Source of the DNA: Rebecca billardiae RCC1528
Lineage: Eukaryota > Haptophyta
Reading direction: 5' to 3'
DNA: 64,000 bases
Assembly: GCA_965240325.2 (NCBI GenBank)
Contig: OZ251255.1
Coordinates: 62,001-126,000, forward strand
Positions 9,606 to 18,159 of the stretch are shown here, in pieces. Below the pieces are notes generated by a model. The model was not told the DNA's origin and made no database searches. It was given only the letters and a program-made list of their open reading frames with translations. Every line of letters begins with the position of its first letter. Position 1 is the stretch's first letter. The translations under genes and the position numbers were made by a program.

Positions 9606-11775
9606 ATGACGGACGTCGCGACGCCGGAGCCCACCCCCGCCGAGGCGGCGCGGCAGGCCCTCCTCCGCGGCAAGACCATCGTCTTCTTCACCCCGGGCTC
9701 GCCGTCCAAGCGCTTCGTGTACGAGCGCGCGCACGCGCTCGGCGTGCGCGTCGTGATCGTCGATGAGCCGGGCTCGTGGGCGCGCGCGCTGGTGGAGGAG
9801 GGCGTGGCGGCGCGGCTGCTCGAGCTCGAGATGGCGGGGCTGGACGAGGACGACCTCTTCGACCGCGCGCTCGCCGCCCTCACCCACCTCCGCCACGCCG
9901 ACCCCTCCTTCCACCACCGGCTCGACGGTCTGACCACCTTCTGTGAGATGGCGGTCGGCACTGTCGCGCGGCTGGCGGAGGCGCTGGGGCTGCCGGGCGC
10001 GCCGGTCTCGGCGATCGAGATCGCGCGGAACAAGTACGCCACGCGCGCGTGCATGAGCGCCGCCGGCCTCGCCACCCCCGCCAACGCCCTCGTCACCGAC
10101 TCGGACGACCTGGCGGGCGCGCTGCACGCGGTGGGCGTGCCCGCGGTGCTCAAGCCGATCTGCGGCGCTGCCTCGCTGGGCGTGGTGAAGGTGGGCGCGG
10201 CGGAGGAGCTGCCGGGCGTGTTCGCGAGGGCGCGCGCGCAGATGGAGGACACCGTCGTCACCTCCGGCGCGCTCGTCCCGCGCTCCTCCACGTCCGGCAG
10301 CTCGGCGTCCGGCGGCGGCGCCGGCCTCGATGCCACTGCTGCGGCTGCGGCTGCGGCTGCTGCGGCCGAGGCCGCGGGCGGCGGCCTGGCGCTGCTCGTC
10401 GCGAGCTCGGCGTCCGCCGCGTCGTCGGTGGGCTCGGCGCTCGTGCTCGACGAGGGGTCGGAGGCGAGCCCGCGCGGGGAGCGCGGCGCCGCCCCGCCCT
10501 CGCTCAGCGGCGGCTCCAGCGCGGCGGGCGGCGCCTGCGCGTTCATGTGTGCGCATGCGCGTGCGCCACCGCGCGCCACACCGCGCGCGCCGCACACGGC
10601 TGCGCCGCGCACACGGCTGGGGCAGCGCTCACGTGCGTGTCTACGCCCCGGCGCGTGCTGCGCCCACCCCCCGCGCACACGCGTGCGGGGGGCTGCCCTG
10701 CCCTGCCCTGCGACGCTGCTGCGAATTCGGACTGCGTGGCCTGCTGCTGCCGCCGCTGCTGCTGCGCCTGCCGCTGCCGCTGCCGCCCCCCGCGCCCGCC
10801 GCTGCGTGCGCCGCGGCCGCAGGCTGGAGGAGTACCTCGACGGGTGCGAGGTGGACGTGGACGTGGTGCTGCGCGAGGGGGAGCCACTGTACGCCGTCGT
10901 CGTGGACAACGGTCCGACGCAGGAGCCCTACTTTGCCGAGACGTGGGGGCTGTGCCCCTCGCTGCTGCCAAGCCACACGCAGGCGGAGCTCCGGGTGTGC
11001 TGCTGCTGCCGCTGCGGCTGCGGCCGCTGCGGCTGCTGCGGCTGCTGCGGCTGCTGCTGCTGCTGCCGCTGCGGCTGCGGCCGCTGCGGCTGCTGCGGCG
11101 GTTGCTGCTACCGCGCGGCGCGCGTGATGGGCAGCCGCGCGCGTGCGCACCGCGCTGACTGCCCACCCGCGTGCCCCCTTTGCCCCCTTTGCCCCCTTTG
11201 CCCCCGCCCGGCCCCGCCGCCCCGCCGCCGCGCGCGCGCTTCAGGAGCTGGCGGTGGCGTCCCTGCGCTGCTGCGGCTTTGTGGACGGCGTCTTCCACGT
11301 GGAGCTCAAGGCGACGAGCAGGGGCCCGAGGCTGATCGAGATCAACGCGCGGATGGGCGGCGGGCAGGTGCGCGAGACCCACCGCCGCGTCCACGGCGTC
11401 GACCTCGTGGACGAGGCGCTGCACTGCTGCGTGGGCACGCACGCGCCCGCCGCGCCGCTCGGCCACTGCGGCGGCGCGGAGGGCGGCGGCGCGCAGCCGG
11501 CGGCGCGGTGCAGCCTGGCGTACTCGTACGTCTTCGCGGCCAAGTCGGGCGTGGTGGAGCACACCGACGCGCTCCACGGCCTCGCGCAGCTGCCGCACGT
11601 CGTGTACGCCAAGCCGCTCGTCGCGCGCGGCGACGCGGTGACGGGCGCGTGCGATGGCCTGCCCACGTGGGTGGCGGACGTGATGGTGACGCGCTCCACC
11701 TCCGCCGAGGCACTCGAGAGCGTGCTCGCGCTGAGCAGCGGGCTGGAGATCCCGCTGCAGCCGCACGGCTGCTGA
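9606..11775 (+). CDS. ATP-grasp ligase, carnosine synthase-like
   Basis: Exons 9606-10546, 10823-10994 and 11245-11775 join to 547 residues plus TGA. The C-terminal half matches the ATP-grasp fold of carnosine synthase (CARNS1 family): MEEY-type start MLEEYLDGCEVDVDVV (314-329), VVDNGPTQEPYFAETW, a DGVFHVELK strand, and GPRLIEINARMGGGQ. Glu391, Glu403 and Asn405 fit the metal-binding residues that hold Mg-ATP. The N-terminal part has a small Rossmann-like pre-ATP-grasp domain (KTIVFFTPGSPSKRF), and residues about 140-200 include the ATP-binding lysine region (VPAVLKPICGAASLGVVKV). An Ala/Ser/Gly-rich insertion sits at about 215-310. Such enzymes join an amino acid to a peptide or amine with ATP cleavage; the substrate cannot be predicted. 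Intron 1 is phase 2 and intron 2 phase 0. Start ATG gives the first plausible residue run. Confidence 0.85.
10547..10822 (+). other. ATP-grasp gene intron 1
   Basis: A 276-nt intron with donor GTGTGCGCA and acceptor CCGCAG. The join TTC AT|G CTG GAG restores the conserved EEYLDG motif. The 5' half is a mix of alternating GC and CA runs. Confidence 0.85.
10995..11244 (+). repeat. ATP-grasp gene intron 2 with nested simple repeats
   Basis: A 250-nt intron with donor GTGTGCTGC and acceptor TTCAG. It contains a GCTGCGG/CTG-rich trinucleotide array (about 10998-11110), in which a block of about 45 bp is present twice. A short tandem repeat of TTTGCCCCC units follows at about 11174-11206 and forms much of the pyrimidine tract. 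Confidence 0.8.
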
Positions 11776-12483
11776 GCGCGCTGCGCGCGCGCCCCACGCC
11801 GGCGGCGCCGCACTCCGGCCACACGGACGTGGTCAAACCGCGGCGGGATGGCCGGACACCGGACTTTGCACACTCACCCGGACTGCAAATATTAAGATAT
11901 ATAAGTGCTACGGAAAACGGTAAAAAACGTCCAGGACGGCTGTTAGCAATAATTTGATTGTTTGGACGAAGCGCTTTGCGCCGCGTTAAAAACGCGTGCG
12001 TGGCGATGTTCGGTGTTTTCAGGTCGTAGGATTCGAAGTCACGTCGCTACCATCCAATACATTCGCAGTAGTTGATGAGCTGCTGATGAAAGCGAAACCT
12101 GAAAAGTCATTTGCGAAGCGACGTTTTACAAGGGGAATCTTGAACATGCGTAGTCTGGTGCATGGCCTCATCAGCTGCGCGTAGTACTAGTACTAGTATG
12201 TCTTTCACCCTTGCCCAATGAGAATATATATATATACTCATTCCATGATTTAACGACGCAGATAGGACAAACTTGGTAGGACGACGACGCGGTCTCCCAA
12301 TACTGCTTATTATTGAACCGAACTTCAGTCAAGGAATTTCGATAGGTTCGATCCAAACACTTCTACTTTACGACCTTAAGTTGAAAGTAGTACTCATCGA
12401 ACCGCGCCGACACGCAAGTCGCGCCAGCCGGCGGCTCAAGAATCGCCGGCGCCTGTGACAGTGTGATGGCCTGAGCGGTTCAG
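11776..12483. other. Convergent intergenic region
   Basis: This stretch falls between the ends of the ATP-grasp gene and the minus-strand GAF-like gene. From about 11880 it is far lower in GC than the genes and has many stops. A short (AT)n run lies at 12224-12237. No tRNA or other RNA gene could be supported. Confidence 0.6.
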
Positions 12484-13824
12484 TCATTGCCGCGCGGAGC
12501 GGATGGTCGCCGGCAGGCTGCCGACGCCGTCGGGCGCGCCGGGCGCGGCCGCCCTGCCGCCGGCCGCGTCGGCGCGCGCGCCCGCGCCGCCGCCCGCCTC
12601 GCGCGGCAGCGCCGTGCCGGTCGCCGAGCGCGGCAGCGCGCGCGCGCGCGCGAGCGGCGAGCAGCCGTGCGGCGTGCGCGTGGCGGCGCGCGCGCTGTCG
12701 GGCTCGTCCACGCCGTCGGCGAGCTCGGCGCGGCAGCGCGCGCGCACGCCCTCGACGTGCACCTCCGAGAACGGCGCGAGCTCCGCCGTCGTGCGCACCG
12801 TGCCCAGCTCGAGCACGCCGCGCCCGAGCGGCTGGAAGAGCAGCGAGCGCACGTGGCACTGGTCTGCGAGCCCGTCGCGCACGTACGGCGTGGCGCAGCC
12901 GAGCGGCCCGGCGGGGCCGAGGTCGGCGGAGGTGTCGGGGATGCAGAGGGGGCGGCGCGTGGTCCACACCTGCCCGGGCACGCACCCGCCCGGCGTGAAC
13001 GTGTACGCGCGGCTCCGCTGCGTGTACATGCTGCCGAGCACGTACGCGTCCTCCGCGCCGGCCGCGCACGCGCGTGCGGAGAGGCAGGTGAGCTGCACGG
13101 ACAGCATGGACGCCGAGAGCGTGGACGCCCAGTAGATGGCGAAGTCGGCGGCCGACTCGTCGAGCAGCGCCTGCACCGTCGCGTGCAGCGCCGCCTCCTC
13201 CGCGCGCGCCGCGAGGTCGAACGACGACAGCGAGCGCCGGCCGCCGCGCTCCATCGACGGCGGCGCCGGCGCCGGCGCCGCCGCCGCCGCGCCGGCGGCC
13301 GCGGGCGCGCCGGCGCGGCCGGGGTCGTCGCCGGCGCTGCGCGAGCGCGCGAGCGCGCGGCGGAGCGGCGAGCCGAGCTGCGCGTCGGACGCGCGGAAGC
13401 GCGACGGCTCGAGCGGCGCGCCCTCGGCGAGCAGGTACGGCGGGAGCGGCGCAGCCGGCGGCGGCGGCGCGAGCGACGCAGCCGTCGTCGTGGGCGGCGG
13501 CGGCGCCGGCGCGTCCGCCGCGCCGACGGGGGCGGCGGCGGCGGCCGGGGGGGCGGGCCAGCCGCGCGGCGGGTGCGTGTCGAGGGCGGCGTCGCGCAGC
13601 GCGAGCTCCTCCTCGTCCACCGAGAACGTCGACTCGGACGAGTTGGAGCTGCCCTCCTCGGCGCGGCGCACGGCGGAGGGGCTGCGCGCCTCGGCGCGGC
13701 CGGCGCCGCGCCGGTGGTCGGCGGGCAGGGCGCCGAGCGGCTTGAGCGGGGGGACGGCGTCGGCGGCGGGCGGGGCGTCCACGCCCATCAGCCCGCCGAG
13801 GCGGCTGAGCGGCAGGCCGAGCAT
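12484..13824 (-). CDS. GAF/MYC_N-like domain protein, possible transcription regulator
   Basis: A single-exon frame of 446 residues. The first 200 residues are low-complexity (Pro, Ala, Ser; SSNSSESTF). Residues about 205-350 look like the GAF-fold N-terminal domain of plant bHLH-MYC and related regulators: AIYWASTLSASMLSVQLTCL, YTFTPGGCVPGQVWTTRRPL with CIPD, then SLLFQPLGRGVLELGTVRTT. The PGQVW..R.P and GVLELG motifs are the strongest points. No bHLH, MYB or RWP-RK DNA-binding region is visible; the C-terminus is an Ala/Arg/Gly-rich tail. The protein could be a GAF-type sensor or a coregulator. Function is inferred from motif resemblance only. Confidence 0.7.
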   Translation of the reverse strand: MLGLPLSRLGGLMGVDAPPAADAVPPLKPLGALPADHRRGAGRAEARSPSAVRRAEEGSSNSSESTFSVDEEELALRDAALDTHPPRGWPAPPAAAAAPVGAADAPAPPPPTTTAASLAPPPPAAPLPPYLLAEGAPLEPSRFRASDAQLGSPLRRALARSRSAGDDPGRAGAPAAAGAAAAAPAPAPPSMERGGRRSLSSFDLAARAEEAALHATVQALLDESAADFAIYWASTLSASMLSVQLTCLSARACAAGAEDAYVLGSMYTQRSRAYTFTPGGCVPGQVWTTRRPLCIPDTSADLGPAGPLGCATPYVRDGLADQCHVRSLLFQPLGRGVLELGTVRTTAELAPFSEVHVEGVRARCRAELADGVDEPDSARAATRTPHGCSPLARARALPRSATGTALPREAGGGAGARADAAGGRAAAPGAPDGVGSLPATIRSARQ

Positions 13825-14755
13825 GGGTGTGTCGCGCCGGGGATTCTCGCGCGCGGCGTCTTTCGGGCTTGGGGGGGCGCTCGCGCCGAGACCGGGGTCC
13901 CAAAGCGGGCTTAGGAGCGTGCGAATTGGTGGTAAGATTCTTTCGGAGCCAAAGCCGACGCCTGTCGCGTCAAACGGCGCGAGAACACCGACGCGAGAAG
14001 TCGAATTTGTTCGATTGGCTTCGCGAGCCCGGTAGCAATTGATTCGGCTTCTCTACCGGCCACCCCTGTTTCACGAATCATCGCCCATGAAGGCTGATAG
14101 CTGCCCGAGCTGATTATGCACGTTAAACATAGGAAATGGAGCGTCGGTATGATCTGCTCATGATGAACCAGCAACATGTACAGAATCTTGCGCTCGGCCG
14201 CACTACTGAATTATGCAGAAGGCGGGGTGCCATTATTGACGACTTCACCGGCGTGCGACTGGTGAGTAAGAAGCGAGCCCACTTGCCACTACCGCACTAC
14301 GAATCATTGTCTTACTCCTACCCATTGGGTATCTTCATTGATCTACGGAACGAGCGGCCGGAAAGCTCACAAATTTGCTCGGTCCATCAAGGGGGTGTGA
14401 TTGCAAGTGATCAATATGAAGCTGAAGGGCCCGCAATTGACCCGTCGGTAGCGAGCGGCGGTTGGGAAGGTGTTTCTAGAGTTTGCGCATACCGCGTTTG
14501 CTATAATCCGTCTTATTTCGTGAGTACGAATTGCGGGTCACGGCGAAGCGTCGTCAATCCGATTAATACATGGTCCCCCTGCACAAAGAATACCGCGAAT
14601 GTTCTGATTATGAAAAAGAAAAAAAGCAGGCCGGCCGCGCGACAAAAAAACGGCGTCCGGGACCACACCCAGCAGGCCAGCACTCCAGCAGCAAGCCGGA
14701 CCAGGCCCGAGCTGCGCGCACAGCACAGCTAAATAGTCACTGCAGGCGGGCCGGG
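13825..14755. other. Intergenic region of lower GC
   Basis: Between the start of the GAF-like gene and the stop of NOP10. The stretch 13920-14740 is close to half GC, in contrast to flanking genes. It contains one open frame (14136-14732, listed separately) and no recognised element. Confidence 0.6.
14136..14732 (+). CDS. Orphan open frame in a low-GC island (doubtful)
   Basis: A 198-residue frame starting MERRYDLLMMNQQHVQNLAL. It is notable because the island is not GC-rich, so an open frame of this length is less expected by chance than elsewhere in the window. No domain, signal peptide or membrane segment is recognised. Codon use differs from the neighbouring genes, with many codons ending in A or T. 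It may be a chance frame, a young gene, or remains of an inserted element. Confidence 0.2.
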   Translation: MERRYDLLMMNQQHVQNLALGRTTELCRRRGAIIDDFTGVRLVSKKRAHLPLPHYESLSYSYPLGIFIDLRNERPESSQICSVHQGGVIASDQYEAEGPAIDPSVASGGWEGVSRVCAYRVCYNPSYFVSTNCGSRRSVVNPINTWSPCTKNTANVLIMKKKKSRPAARQKNGVRDHTQQASTPAASRTRPELRAQHS

Positions 14756-15445
14756 CTAGAACTGCGGCTTGGGTCCCTGCGTCGGCAGCAGCTTGAACCG
14801 CTTCTTGCACGTGTAGCGCTGCGCCGAGAACTTGTCGTCCGGCGAGAAGCGCGCTGCGGCGCGGGGCACGCGGCGCGCGGCGCGGCCCGCGCGCGCGGCT
14901 CGGTGGTCAGCTCGGCGGGCCACAGGCGAGGCAGGAGGCGCCCAGCGGCGGCGGCTCGACGCGCGCGGGTCGGCCAGGCACGCACGGCGCGCCCAACGCG
15001 CGGCACACCTGGGTGCGCCGAGATGGTGGGCTTGCCGTCGGGCGCCAGCTTCTGCGCTCGGCAGCCGGCGCGAGCGCGCAGCCGCGGCGGCGCGGGGGCG
15101 GGGCGCCGGGGCGCAGCGCGACGGCGGAGGGCGGCGGAGGGAGGCGCGCAACGGCGACGCGCAGAGGCGACGCGCGGGGCGCGGAGGGGGGGCGATGTGA
15201 GCGCGCAGTGCAGGCGCGCAGCGGCGCACGTGCGCACCGCGCGCGCTGCTGCTCCCCCCTCCCGCCCACGCGCGCGGGAGGCCCGGCGGGCGGAGGCCGC
15301 CCCGAGCCCGGCCTGCCGGCCGAGCGCGCACGGCGGGCGGTGCGCGCCGCGGAGGCGGGCGGGGACGGGGCGCGCGCGCGCGCGCGCGCACCTTGAGCGT
15401 GTACACGCGCTTCCCCTCCGCGTCCTCGTAGTACATCAGGTGCAT
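14756..15445 (-). CDS. NOP10: H/ACA snoRNP protein NOP10
   Basis: Exons 15445-15392, 15051-15009 and 14853-14756 total 195 nt and give exactly 64 residues, the family's usual length. The product starts MHLMYYEDAEGKRVYTLK, continues KLAPDGKPTISAHPARFSP and ends DDKFSAQRYTCKKRFKLLPT. The YYxxxxGxRVYTLK, SAHPARFSPDDK and KKRFKxLxTQ blocks are the NOP10 hallmarks. NOP10 binds the pseudouridine synthase dyskerin/Cbf5 in box H/ACA particles, which modify rRNA and snRNA and, in many eukaryotes, hold telomerase RNA. The introns (340 and 155 nt) start GTGCGCGCG and GTGTGCCGC and end CGCAG. The metazoan N-terminal zinc ribbon of archaeal Nop10 is absent, as usual in eukaryotes. Its start lies 178 bp from the divergent oxygenase gene. 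Confidence 0.95.
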   Translation of the reverse strand: MHLMYYEDAEGKRVYTLKVRARARAPRPRPPPRRAPPAVRARPAGRARGGLRPPGLPRAWAGGGSSSARGAHVRRCAPALRAHIAPPPRPARRLCASPLRASLRRPPPSRCAPAPRPRAAAAARSRRLPSAEAGARRQAHHLGAPRCAARWARRACLADPRASSRRRWAPPASPVARRADHRAARAGRAARRVPRAAARFSPDDKFSAQRYTCKKRFKLLPTQGPKPQF

Positions 15446-15623
15446 GGCCGCCGACGCGCGCGCGCGAGTGCCTCGATGCCAAGGGCCTCCGGGGCCGCCC
15501 TCGTGCCGCCGCTGCGAGGCCTCACCGCCTCAGCGGCCGCAGCGATGGCTGCCTCAAAGTCCGGGCGCGTCCGGACTCACCCAGTTGGTCGCGCGCCCGC
15601 GCGGCGGCCACTTTCGCTTCGCC
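15446..15623. promoter_or_regulatory. Short divergent promoter region (NOP10 / oxygenase)
   Basis: Only 178 bp separate the two start codons, so the genes probably share a bidirectional promoter. No TATA box is visible. Confidence 0.5.
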
Positions 15624-17301
15624 ATGGACGCGCACGGCGCGCTGCAGCCGGTGGACCTGGCGCCGTACCTCGCCGACCCGACGAGCGCCGAGTCGCGCGC
15701 GCTCTGCGCGCGCGTCGCCGCGTGCCTCGTGCGCACCTCCGCCCTCGTCGTGCGCGACCCGCGCGTCCCCCCCGCCCAGAATGACGAATTCCTCGACCTG
15801 CTCGAGCGGTACTATGCGCAGCCGCGCGCGGCCAAGGCGGCGGACGAGCGGCCGGAGGTGCACTACCAGGTGGGCGTGACGCCGGACGGCGTCGAGCGCC
15901 CGCTCTGCGCCGCGGACGCCGCCCCCGCCTGGTGCGCCGCCAAGCGCGCCGCCCTGCGGCCGGACGCGCAGCCCGCGCCCGTGGGCGGGCCCGACCGCAA
16001 GTGGCGCTTCTTCTGGCGGGTGGGCGAGCGGCCGGCGTCGACGGGGTACGCCGAGCTCAACGCGGCGCAGGTCGTGCCCGCCGCCTTCGAGCCCGAGTGG
16101 GCCGCCACGCTCGACGGCTGGGGCGCGCGCATGCTCGGCGCCGTGCGCACGGTCGCGCAGATGGCAGCGGTCGGCCTCGGCCTGCCGCCCGACGCGCTCG
16201 CCGGCCGGATGGCGGCGGGGCCGCACCTGCTCGCGCCGACGGGTGCGCGCGCGCTGCTCGCGCTGCTCGCGCGGCGTCGCGCCGCGCCGCCCCCCCTCGC
16301 CACGAACCCTAACCCTAACCCTACCCACCCTAACCCTACCCCCACAAGGCTCCGACCTGTGCGCGCACTGCGCGGAGGGCTGTGTGCTGGCGGGGTGGCA
16401 CCGCGACCTCAACCTGCTCACCGTGCACGGCAAGGCGCGCTTCCCCGGGCTGCACCTGTGGCTGCGGGACGGGACCAAGGTGCGGAGCCTCGGGCGCGCG
16501 AGGGTAGGGGTAGGGGTAGGGGTAGGGGTAGGGGTAGGGGATGGACGCTTGCGGGCGGAGGGCGTGGGGCATGTGTGCGCTGGGGCGGGGGCGGAGGAGG
16601 GCGCGGCCAGCCAGGCAGCGGGCTGCGCGGCGCGGCGCGGCGGGGCGCGCGGCTGAGGCAGGCCGCACGGGGGCGCTGCTGCCTGCGCGCGCACACGCGC
16701 ACCGCTCACAGCCCTCCCGCCACCGCGCCCGCCACCGGCCCGCCGGCCCTCCGCCGCGCACCCCCACCCGCACACGCGCCACCCACGCCCCGCCCCCCTG
16801 CCCGCCCCCGCGCAGGTGGCCACCTCGGTGCCGCCCGGCCACCTGCTGCTGCAGGCGGGCGTGCAGCTCGAGTGGCTCAGCGGCGGGCTCATCGCCGCGG
16901 GCATGCACGAGGTGGTCGTCACGCAGGCCACGCGCGAGGCGGTGCGCGCCGCGGCGGCGCGGCACGGGCTGCCGCCGCCGCGCGGCCTGGCCGACGCGCC
17001 GCCGCCCGAGGCCGAGGCGGAGGCCGAGGCCGGCGCCGCCGCGCCGCCGCCCTCCGGACCGGCGCCCCTGTGGCGCGTCTCCTCCACGCTGTTCGCGCAC
17101 GTGGCCTCGGACACGGAGCTGGCGCCGCTGCTGGGCGCGCTGCCGCAGGAGCTGCTCGAGGCCGCGCCCGAGCTCGGGCCGATCGCGGCGGCGCACGACG
17201 CGGCCGCCGCGGCGCGCGCGTACCCGCCCACGACGGCGGGCGAGCAGGTGCTCGCCGAGCTGCGCGGCATCGCGCTCGCCGAGCCGGCGCGTGCCGAGTA
17301 A
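15624..17301 (+). CDS. 2-oxoglutarate/Fe(II)-dependent oxygenase, isopenicillin N synthase-like
   Basis: Exons 15624-16242, 16349-16479 and 16816-17301 join to 411 residues. The N-terminal part starts with a DAHGALQPVDLAPYL segment like the DIOX_N domain. The double-stranded beta-helix core follows: LAGWHRDLNLLTVHG with His224 and Asp226, FPGLHLWLRDG, then VPPGHLLLQAGVQLEWLSGG and GMHEVV with His281, giving the H-x-D...H iron triad; Arg290 may bind 2-oxoglutarate. Such enzymes hydroxylate or cyclise small molecules; the substrate is unknown. The C-terminus is longer than usual (about 100 residues after the last ligand). Intron 1 (16243-16348) is phase 1 and intron 2 (16480-16815) phase 0. Both carry telomere-like repeats. 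Confidence 0.85.
16243..16348 (+). other. Oxygenase intron 1 with CCCTAA repeats before the acceptor
   Basis: A 106-nt intron, donor GTGCGCGCG, acceptor ACAAG. From about 16305 to 16341 it consists of CCCTAA units with CCCTA and CCCAC variants. They supply CTAAC branch-point matches and the pyrimidine tract. Confidence 0.85.
16480..16815 (+). other. Oxygenase intron 2 with TAGGGG repeats near the donor
   Basis: A 336-nt intron, donor GTGCGGAGC, acceptor GCGCAG. At about 16502-16541 the sense strand reads six GGGGTA-type units, a telomere-like variant in the opposite orientation to the CCCTAA repeats of intron 1. The 3' half is C-rich. Confidence 0.85.
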
Positions 17302-18159
17302 GGCCACGCGCCGGACTGGCCGCCCGAGCCGTAGCGCTGCTGTCATCCGCCGCGGGGCAAGGCGGCCGGACCGTCCGTGACAGTGGGCGGGCTGGACGGC
17401 TGCCGCTGGCGTGATGACGACTAGGCAGGCTTGGGGAGCCCACGGGCGCGGCCCGCCACGCTGTTTGCATCGTGATGCTGTTGTAGTAGTTATTGCGCAT
17501 CGACTCTTATTCGTAGACGCGCTGCCTCGCTCTCAGCTGAGCTCGGGCCGCCGGGTGATGCGGCGATCGACGGCTCGGGCGGGAGCCCGCTCGGACTGAC
17601 GTGACCGGTCATGAGACGACGACATATATTACGACCGAGTTCAGCCCGCGGGCCGAGACGGCGACGCCACGGCTCCCGGCACTCGGCCGCAGGTCGCGCA
17701 CGATAAGACACGACTGCTACACGGTACTGTCAGCGCAGGCGCCCGTAGAGTCTCGTCTATGCTGCGCGCCCTGACTGGCTGCCCACGCCGCCACTGCGGA
17801 GCCCGTGCCGCCGCGCCGCCGCCGCGCCGCCGGCCGCGCTGCCCGCCTGCGTGAGTGAGTGAGTGCGGAGAGCAGAGTAGCAGTAGACCGGAGTGCCAGT
17901 CGTGCCGGCTCGGAGTCGCGGACTGCGGAGCGGCCGGGCCGCGCCCCCGCCCCTCCCTCCAATCGCCCAGAGCAAAGCCCCCCCTCCCTCCCCTCCCCAC
18001 CCAGCCCCGTCCGGCCGCTCGCTCTCGGCCCGGCGTGCGGCCGTTGGCGCCGCCCGTGGCCTCGGCGCGCGCCGCGCTGCCGCCCGCGCGCCGCCGCGCC
18101 GCTCGCGCCGCTGCCGCGCTCGCGCGGCGGCGGCAGTGCCGGCTGGCAGCGCGGCGCGC
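17302..18159. other. Convergent intergenic region
   Basis: About 860 bp between the stop codons of the oxygenase and the minus-strand deaminase-like gene. It contains a run of GTGA units at 17850-17862 and C-rich stretches at 17940-18010. No gene or RNA is recognised. Confidence 0.6.

Noticed and set aside
12250-12370. A tRNA gene, suggested by the T-loop-like GGTTCGATCC at about 12347
   Set aside because: The flanking bases do not pair to form a T-arm stem, and no matching D-arm, anticodon arm or acceptor stem is found upstream.
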